64,000 nt of DNA from Podospora comata (Eukaryota; Ascomycota; Sordariomycetes; Sordariales; Podosporaceae): contig CP071494.1 of NCBI GenBank assembly GCA_017354895.1, positions 3,658,001-3,722,000 of the forward strand, given 5' to 3'. Shown here piece after piece: positions 56,592 through 64,000 of this stretch (position 1 is its first letter; the number at the start of each line of letters is the position of its first letter). Position numbers and translations under genes: made by a program. A model generated the notes under the pieces. That model was not told where the DNA came from. It ran no database searches and saw nothing but the letters and a program-made list of their open reading frames with translations.

Positions 56592-59500
56592 TGTGATAGA
56601 TCGCGCTCAGGGGAAGGAAAAGGGGTGGTGTCGGGTTCAATGATGATATCGGCGCGATAGCGATGATGCGGTGACCAGGAGGGTTCTCAAAGACCCGGAA
56701 TCGGAACGGGAGATCGAGGAGTTGCAGGCAAGGCACAGGGAGGGAACAAAGACAATAACAGGGGAAAAGGAGAAACGTATCACTGAAGAGGAAAGGATAG
56801 ATGTGCCATTATCAAGCCGTGAATGTAACTTCTGGCAACATGATATAAGTTGATGCCAGTTTGACGTGTACACCAAGCAACGCTTGTAGCTTCCAGGTAG
56901 AACGAACCGTTGTTTGGGGGAGGAGCCAGCCAACCCCGGTAGGGACCCCACTCTGGATAAACGACCCCGGCACTGGGATGCAGGAGCAGCTAAAACAACC
57001 CCACCTTGGCCAACTGCTAAGGATTGGCGGGGTATTTGCCCACGTCACTATCACGACCGTTGCTGCACCTGGGCATGTGACGTTTGCGACTTTGCTGGAT
57101 CTGAACGCCATTGAGAGATATCTTCAAGACTATGATGGATTAGACGCAAAAAACTCTGCCGGGGCACGTGGCTCATGCCCCGGAGGAACATTGCTGTTGC
57201 GTACAGCTGTTACGTACCTTGGGAAATCTATCCCTCATAGCTCTTGCCTAGTTGTTGGTGCGGGAACCTACTATCCATATTGAATTTTTCGAGACCCGGC
57301 AGTCTGGAACATCCTTTCCCCAGTGAGGCGTCCCCTAGAACCACGATCGTCCTGGCGCCAGGAACAATCCACGTTGTTCTGCGCGTCGAAGCTTCGAACT
57401 TGGTCCCCTACGAAACCCCATGTCTTGATTGTGGCACATGACCGAGTCTCTTGAATTCTTCACCGCACCACTCTGATTCACCGCATCATGGTACAGTTCT
57501 TCCTTACCTTGTGTTATGTTGCCAATGATAAGTCATGGCAAGAGCAGGTCCAGGAATATAGCTGGGCTGGATACCCCCCTCCGTCAGGTATGTCCAAAAC
57601 AGATGAATATCTCCTCTTACTTGATCGCGCGGAAGGGCCAACATGTGATTTGTAGACCATGCCTACAGAGATCATTCTTGAACGAAAGGTTCTAAAGGGA
57701 CATCTGGGCCAGCGTTGTCAATTCGGGATACACTACCCGCCATTCTCACCTGGCATTGAAAGCCTCTATGCCTCTCGCATCAAATCGACTAAAATCTTCT
57801 CATCAGTAACCACTCCCAAAATCTGAATCAACTGGGAGTTAAGCAACGCCACAGTCGATATCCATCACCGTTCATCGTGCTCATGTGGCTACACAGCAGA
57901 GATTTGGTACCTATCAGCTTACTGGACACAATCCTTTACCCGCAAACAGCTTACCGTGCAGGTCGAATGCCATGTTGTTCGACCCCAGAGCCGTCGATGA
58001 ATCCTGCCGATACGAGAATATTGTTGCCGGCATGAGAATGCTGTCCCTCCGTGATTGGTCAACCTGACAACCAGGGCCTGTCAGCTCTTCCTCACCTGCA
58101 GAATTTGGCAGCATGGTAACACGCACCGCATCACTCGATGGACCGAAACTCGCTCACTCGAAAGTCAGCAAATCAAAGCCGAGACCTTCAGCAACTTGAA
58201 TTGGAAAAGCCTTGCTTTATCGCTAATTTTCCCGATATTTGTCTGCCGTTTATCTGCGGGAGCAGTCCGTTTTGGCAAGGAGCAAACGCTCTCCCTGTCG
58301 GCGATCCGTTTAACAAGCCAGCACGTATCCTTGCCATCCAGGTTACTATCTTTATCCCTAGTCGGTTTGCCGTCGATCATATTGATTAATCGGTAGTTGA
58401 AGATAATTGTACAGCGATACACTCATTGTTTACTGGCCTCAAGCCTTCCCATCACCATACACTACGGCAGCTCTTATCCAGGCACTGTGCTTGTAGAGAC
58501 GGATCTCACCTCAGTCCCAACCTGAACAACACTCACAAATCCGAGCTTATCGCAAGGCGCCATGGATCCATGCACACCGCATTCCAAAGCTGCAGTAGAC
58601 GGTATCTGAGCACACTGGCCTGGAAATGCGGCTATCGCGAAGTGGTACCAGTGCTGCCGTGGCTTTTCAAACCACAAGAGGCGTTGTGAAGCAGGGGTGA
58701 AGACAGCTGAACCGCTCGAGCGCAGGCATGGAAAGCTTGAGCATGCAAGATTGGTGGCTGTCAATGCCCCTTTTCAAAAGACAGAATCAATATTCACAAC
58801 CTGGCAAAACGGCGCTTGACGGGACACGCCTCAGTGTCTGGTTCATCTTTGCGTTTATCAATCTACCGCAGTACCAACAACTGTCACCATCGTTGCCAAC
58901 AACAGCGATTATTCCGCCTTGAATGCCAAGCGCTGAGCCGAAGGACATGCATTGCAGTGATGCGACAACGGACTCTCGGTCTTCGTATCGGCCATCTTCA
59001 CAAAAGCTCGCTCCTGTCCGGAGCAAACCAAAAAACGATGGCTTCATTCTGAGCCTCACCAGGACATTCCTGTTTTCTTGTAGAGTGGAATTATCAAAGC
59101 ACCCAGTTTGGGCCCATTATCATCACCGCAATCTCGGCGGCTTCTAACATCGAGTTCAGCTCCCCACTGGAACACAGAAAAGCGCGCTCGAGAATTCACC
59201 ATTGCTCCCACGCTAATCTCAGTGTCCAGCGCCTGGCCAGGGCCCCCCCTTTTCCTAGTCCAAATTTGGCAGCCAGCCTAGCAACTATCAGAAAACTGTT
59301 AAGCCTTACGAGTTTTGCGAGCGCCAATCAGTCAGCCACCGGCTGTGGCTTGCTGCGTGCGGCCAATACATATCTCTTAATTTTACCAGCAAACAAACAT
59401 GGCCGTATGGTTATTCATCGCTGACCTGGACCCGACAGGCAGGATACCTTCGCCATCTGTCTCATGAGTCTCATGAATGAGCCCTGTTAAAGATGATCGA

Positions 59501-60464
59501 CCGTAAACCACAGCTGACAGCGATCATCGGTGGACTCTTTGTTCGGATCTTTCCAGAGCTTAATTTTTTCGTCTTGATGGGATCCACAGGCACCAAATGG
59601 ACCCCTGCTGCATCACTGCCCAGTCGATCCGCTGGAACGAGCTGGTTTCCGAGCTGATGTTTGGTGGATGGGGGTCGTGCTATCCGTGCCGATTGCTACC
59701 CCGTACCCAATTTGAGAATCCCTCGCGAGGGTCCCTCTTTCTTGTATCCACCGGCTTTATACGTCTAGATTCTGCCTTCTTGTTCATAATTGCCTCTGGA
59801 CTTTTATCAGGCGATCTAGATGAATTGTAGAACCGATACCTAGGTTACAATTCTGCCAGCACTGCAGCCGGGCACAGCCGATCCGGGAAGCCATGCGTAA
59901 ATATAGTTGGTCTGCATGGTATTTCCATTTTCACCACGCTTAACGATAAACAGGGGTGGTGACAGAATAGGCTAGCAGGCCTTTCAGCGCGGGCGCCAAC
60001 CCAGTCTTGGGGAACGCCTGGTACCTTGGCAATGGCATCAGTGCACGAAGGGGAGGGTTGATGGGCGGCACGCTGAGCTGTCACAGCTTGACCCCTTGCT
60101 CCGTTTTCTCTTTTGATTGCTACCCGCACCTATACAGGGCTCAACCCCCCCCCCCACCCCTCTCCATTCCTTCCAGTGTCACTGGACTTGTTTTTCCTTT
60201 CCTTCGTTTCGCTCTTTGAGGTCCGGATTGACTCAAGATCCAACCCAACCTTGTTGCTCACATACCACGAGTTCGAACTTCGAGGGTTGCCTTCCCCACC
60301 CTGAGGGTCTCCTGGCGCACCTCGATCCGTGTTTACGACGAAACCTAATCGGACTGTCAGACCTCTTTACTCCGGTGCTCGAGACCAAACAGAGGGAAAG
60401 CCTTGCCCTGACATCTTGGGAGGTAGAGCCATTGGTTCCTGCCACCACGAGATAGGCCGGCAAG
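56592..60464. other. Gene-poor region upstream of the GT2 gene
   Basis: About 3.9 kb between divergent genes. No frame shows a domain; the best, at 56861-57283 and 58055-58396, have frames of similar length on the other strand. The 400 bp before the GT2 start are CT/C-rich, with a C homopolymer near 60148, typical of a leader. A long regulatory region or long 5' UTR for the GT2 gene is plausible. Confidence 0.45.
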
Positions 60465-63404
60465 ATGAAGAAGTTCCAGTCGTACTTTACGCCTGCAACG
60501 GGTCCAGATGATCAGCCAGGGAGTACGGACGGGGAGAAGGTAAAGGGGGGCCGTGGGAAAAAGCAGGGGACCAAGCCGACTACACACCAACTTCAGCCAA
60601 TACAGCCGCGAGGAAGACAACCACCACCGCCCTCCGAAGCAACATCTGGACATGCCACTCCTCAGGTTGCGTCCGGCGGGGCGAGTATGCTGTCTGTTCC
60701 AGACGCGGCGACGGTTCGGTCAGGCTCCAAACGAAGTCCAAGCAGATCCCGAGCCTCGTTTCGACACTCGGTATTCCCAGCAGGTGACCAGCGGAACCAT
60801 GACACGGGCACCATTATGGAAATTCGAAACGACATGATGGTCAATTGGCTGTACGAGCAGCAACTCCGGAAACAGTACGCCAGCGGAATGGATCCCTACG
60901 AAGGTGTTGTTTTGAAGAAGGCCCGGGGCAACTTCACCTGCTGCCCCCCCCAGATGGCTGGCATTCCCGAATCGCTGTACGCCATGGTCTCCCAAATGAA
61001 CGTACGCTGCGCCATGACGGTCAACACGCCCGTTGTGAGGGCGTTGATGGACTCGATCGTCACCAAAACCGATATCGACTATGTGCCGCTTCCCGACGGG
61101 CTCCGAGTCCAGATTTTGCCTTCCATGGTGGATCTTCCGAGGGGTCAGTTGCATCACTTTGCGGCCTTTATTGAGGACGTCAGGATGCTGGTTGTGTGGG
61201 ACGATGAGCCCGAGAAGCTGTTGGGCAGGGCTCATACTCTGGAACAGAGGTTTATTGAGATCATTTGGGGGAGGGGGGAGGAGGGCGAGGACGACGAGAA
61301 AGACGAAAAGAACATGGCAAATGTCAATGTGGACGAATTGGACCCAAACCAGCTGGAGGGTGCTCCTGAGAAACGGCCCGTCAGGTTGGAAAGCGCCATC
61401 ATTGTGACACTCACCATGATTCTCTGGATCGTATGCTCGGGATTGGGATGGAGAGCATTGGCATACCAATCTGCAGTGGATGGTACCTATCTCAGATTTG
61501 CGCTGCTGGCCGTCTGCCCACTGCAGATGTTTGTCAGTCTGTTCTTCTTCCAGTCAATTGTCAGCAACCTTTTCCAGATCTTTGGCCCCATTTCAGCAGT
61601 CGCAAACAACAGCAAGTACTACAGCGGAAAGCCACCCCGCCGGCTCAATCGCGATGCCAACGCTCTTCCTCATGTCACAATCCAGATGCCCGTGTACAAG
61701 GAGGGCTTGAATGCTGTCATTCAGCCCACGGTTGTGTCCCTCAAGGCGGCCATTAGCACATACGAAATGCAGGGTGGATCGGCCAACATCTTTGTCAACG
61801 ACGACGGTATGCAGGTCATCTCCGAGGAGGACGCCCAGGCCCGCCGCGACTTTTATGACGAGCACAACATCGGCTGGGTGGCGCGCCCACCTCACAATCC
61901 CAACCCCAAGGAGGAAGGCGAGCTCAAGTTTATCCGTCGCGGCAAGTTCAAGAAGGCCAGCAACATGAACTACGCTCTGCGCACCAGCAATCTCGTGGAA
62001 GCCAAGCTCGATGCTATCCAGCGGGGTCCTAAGTGGACCAACGAGCAGGAGACAGCTGCGTACCGCCAGTGCCTTGCTGAGGTTTTGGATGGTGATGAAG
62101 GCCGGACTTGGGCTGATGGCAATATTCGCGTTGGCGACTACATTCTGATCATCGACTCCGATACTCGTGTTCCCAAGGACTGCTTGTTGGATGCTGTTAG
62201 TGAGATGGAGCAGAGCCCCGAGGTCGCCATCATCCAGTTTCAGTCTGGTGTCATGAACGTTACCAATTCATTCTTCGAGAGAGGGTAAGTCGTATTTCGG
62301 GGCGGGAGGATGAAGACAAAGGGCTAACTGTGCTTCTAGCGTCACATTTTTTACCTATCTGATTTACACGTGCATTACTTACGCCGTTGCCTCTGGCGAT
62401 GCGTGCCCCTTCGTCGGACACAACGCTTTGCTCAGATGGTCAGCTATCCAGGACGCCACTGCATACACCGATGAAGACGGCTATGAGAAGTATTGGTCTG
62501 AAGCCCACGTGTCGGAAGATTTTGAAATGGCCCTCCGCCTCCAGGTCGCCGGCTACACGCTTCGCTACGCCTCTTACACTGGCGATGGATTCAAGGAAGG
62601 TGTCAGTTTGACCGTCTATGACGAACTGGCCCGCTGGGAAAAGTATGCCTTTGGCTGCAACGAGCTTTTGTTTCATCCTCTCCGATTCTGGATTGTCAGG
62701 GGCCCATTCACTAGTCTCTTCCGGGAGTTTATCTGCTCGAGCATTCCGCTGCCCAAGAAGATGACCATTATGGCTTACGTCGGCACCTACTACGCCATTT
62801 CTGCAGCCTGGTGCATCACCCTAGCCAACTACTTTATCACCGGCTGGTTTTATGGCTTGTATGACAAGTATTATCTGGATTCGTTCGCCATCTATGTTTC
62901 CATCGTGGTTGTCTTCAACGGTCTTGGTAACGTTGGGTTGGCCGTGCTGCGGTACCGGTTGAGTGAGAAGGGTCTTCTCAGTGCCTGTAAGTTTTCATCT
63001 GCTTGGCTTTATCATGCGGCTTGTAGCCCACTAACTTCTTTCCAGTCTGGGAGTGTATCAAGTGGATTCCAATGTTCACCATCTTCCTGGGCGGTCTTTC
63101 TCTCCACACGGCCCAGGCTATTTTGTGCCACTTTTTCGAAATCGAAATGATCTGGGGCGCCACGGCAAAGGAACTTGAAAACTTGAGCTTCGGCAGCGAA
63201 ATCCTGCGCATCATCCGCAAGTTCAAGTTCACGTTCGTGTACTGCTTCTTCTGCACGGCGCTCATGATCTGCGGCACCACCGTTTTTCCCCACCAGTGGC
63301 GCATCGGCGAGTTTTACGCCATCTACCCTCTCTCGACCACCGTGGTTGCTCATTTCTCCCTGCCTGTGTTTTTGAACCCGGCCTTGATGAAGTTCACGTG
63401 GTAG
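60465..63404 (+). CDS. GT2: Membrane-bound family 2 glycosyltransferase (fungal GT2, hyphal growth type)
   Basis: Three exons (60465-62284, 62340-62986, 63046-63404) encode 941 residues. The N-terminal 110 residues are disordered and basic. Two membrane helices (about 310-334 and 342-366) precede the cytosolic catalytic GT-A domain. Its motifs are PHVTIQMPVYKEG, VNDDGMQ (first Asp pair, 444-450), LIIDSDTRVP (DxD type, 561-570) and VSEDFEMALRLQ (catalytic Asp, about 664-675), followed by ELARWEKYAFG in the place of the QxxRW motif of processive synthases. Several C-terminal helices follow, giving the layout of cellulose/hyaluronan-type synthases. It is not a chitin synthase: EDQ and QRRRW are absent. 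It matches in architecture the GT2 proteins needed for hyphal growth on solid surfaces in Zymoseptoria and Fusarium. Its polymer product is unknown. Confidence 0.9.
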
Positions 63405-64000
63405 TTTTGGGGAGAGGCTTTAGGTATCTTTTTTTCTTCTCATGACTCAGAAAATTGGGTAATCGTTAATGATGTTATTGTTACTTTTCGAGCGGAAGAT
63501 ATATACTTGATAGATTTTTTCTTGTGATCTTTCGGACTTCTTTACAGCAATGATTGGGTTATCTCAGGGAATGGGAGTTTTGGAGTAATACAGCTTACGG
63601 TGAGCTGAAGATGGGGTGGAATATTAAAGATGGAGACCGACTGTATACAAGACAACTCATATTCTCTTACCACTTGTATTCCTTTTTGATAAATTTCAAT
63701 TGAGAACCATGACATAGAAACTTGCTTCTTTACATATGCGAGATACAAGTGGGGGTTGGCAAGCTGAGCCCAAGTGTCAGAATCAAAGTGTTCAAGCATT
63801 CAACTTCCTATCTCGGCTGCGGCAAGCTGCGGCAAACTGCGGGAAGCGTATCGAGATACCCGCGTGCTCTTGGGGTGACATTGGCGGCGACAAGAGTGGT
63901 GATGGAGCGGAAGGTGTGAGCCCCGATAAGAAAAGATAAGCACCGCCAAGCCCACAATTCTTCGTTGGAGGGGCGCCACCCGCGCGGCGCGCACACAATC
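63405..64000. other. Downstream region of the GT2 gene at the window edge
   Basis: The last 596 bp hold the probable 3' UTR of GT2 and no protein-like frame. TTGCGGCAAACTGCGG-type short repeats of GCGGCAAG/GCGGCAAA occur near 63820. The window ends here, so a partial gene beyond cannot be judged. Confidence 0.45.

Noticed and set aside
60465-63404. Chitin synthase
   Set aside because: The QRRRW and EDR/EDQ signatures of chitin synthases are missing; SEDFEMALRLQ and overall layout fit other GT2 synthases.
1-64000. CRISPR array, rRNA, or secondary-metabolite cluster
   Set aside because: No regular spacer-repeat pattern, rRNA-like sequence, or polyketide or peptide synthetase domain was found.

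Overview
The window looks like nuclear DNA of a filamentous ascomycete, most likely Sordariomycetes/Sordariales. The basis is: genes split by short introns (about 50-110 bp) with GTATGT/GTAAGT-type donors and CTAAC/CTGAC branch sites, CT-rich leaders, large AT/TA-rich non-coding tracts, and single-copy proteins typical of Pezizomycotina. I saw no prokaryotic operons, CRISPR array, convincing tRNA or rRNA. All homology calls rest on motifs read by eye; no search was run.

Left part (1-16 kb): a gene-poor 4.5 kb; a Qa-1S/AROM-like three-domain protein with a decayed kinase domain (minus); a class 1A dihydroorotate dehydrogenase (minus); the SPOUT-type protein arginine methyltransferase Sfm1 with an 18-nt microexon (minus); the Kex1 carboxypeptidase (plus); and Dre2 of cytosolic Fe-S assembly (minus).

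Central dense block (18-30.4 kb): an Stf2-like hydrophilin whose start codon appears to be split by an intron; mitochondrial Met-tRNA formyltransferase; Pac1/LIS1; two lineage-type proteins of unknown function; the peroxin Pex19 with a CaaX box; and a PTR2 peptide transporter. Most neighbours are strictly convergent or divergent.

Right part (30.4-64 kb): a 5 kb gene-poor stretch with one weak gene candidate; a small membrane/coiled-coil protein; a DUF3405-type Golgi glycosyltransferase-like protein; neutral trehalase with a PKA site and a calcium loop; an AT-rich island (about 45.4-48 kb) with degenerate repeats; a conserved Ser/Pro-rich protein; mitochondrial ribosomal protein mL58 (MRPL20); an F-box/zinc-cysteine protein; and a membrane GT2 glycosyltransferase related to those required for hyphal growth on surfaces.

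The genes are a housekeeping mix (translation, mitochondria, peroxisome, cell wall, trehalose, dynein) and do not form a biosynthetic cluster. The most unusual items are the split ATG, the microexon, the Qa-1S-like domain decay and the repeat island. I found no convincing new multi-gene system.
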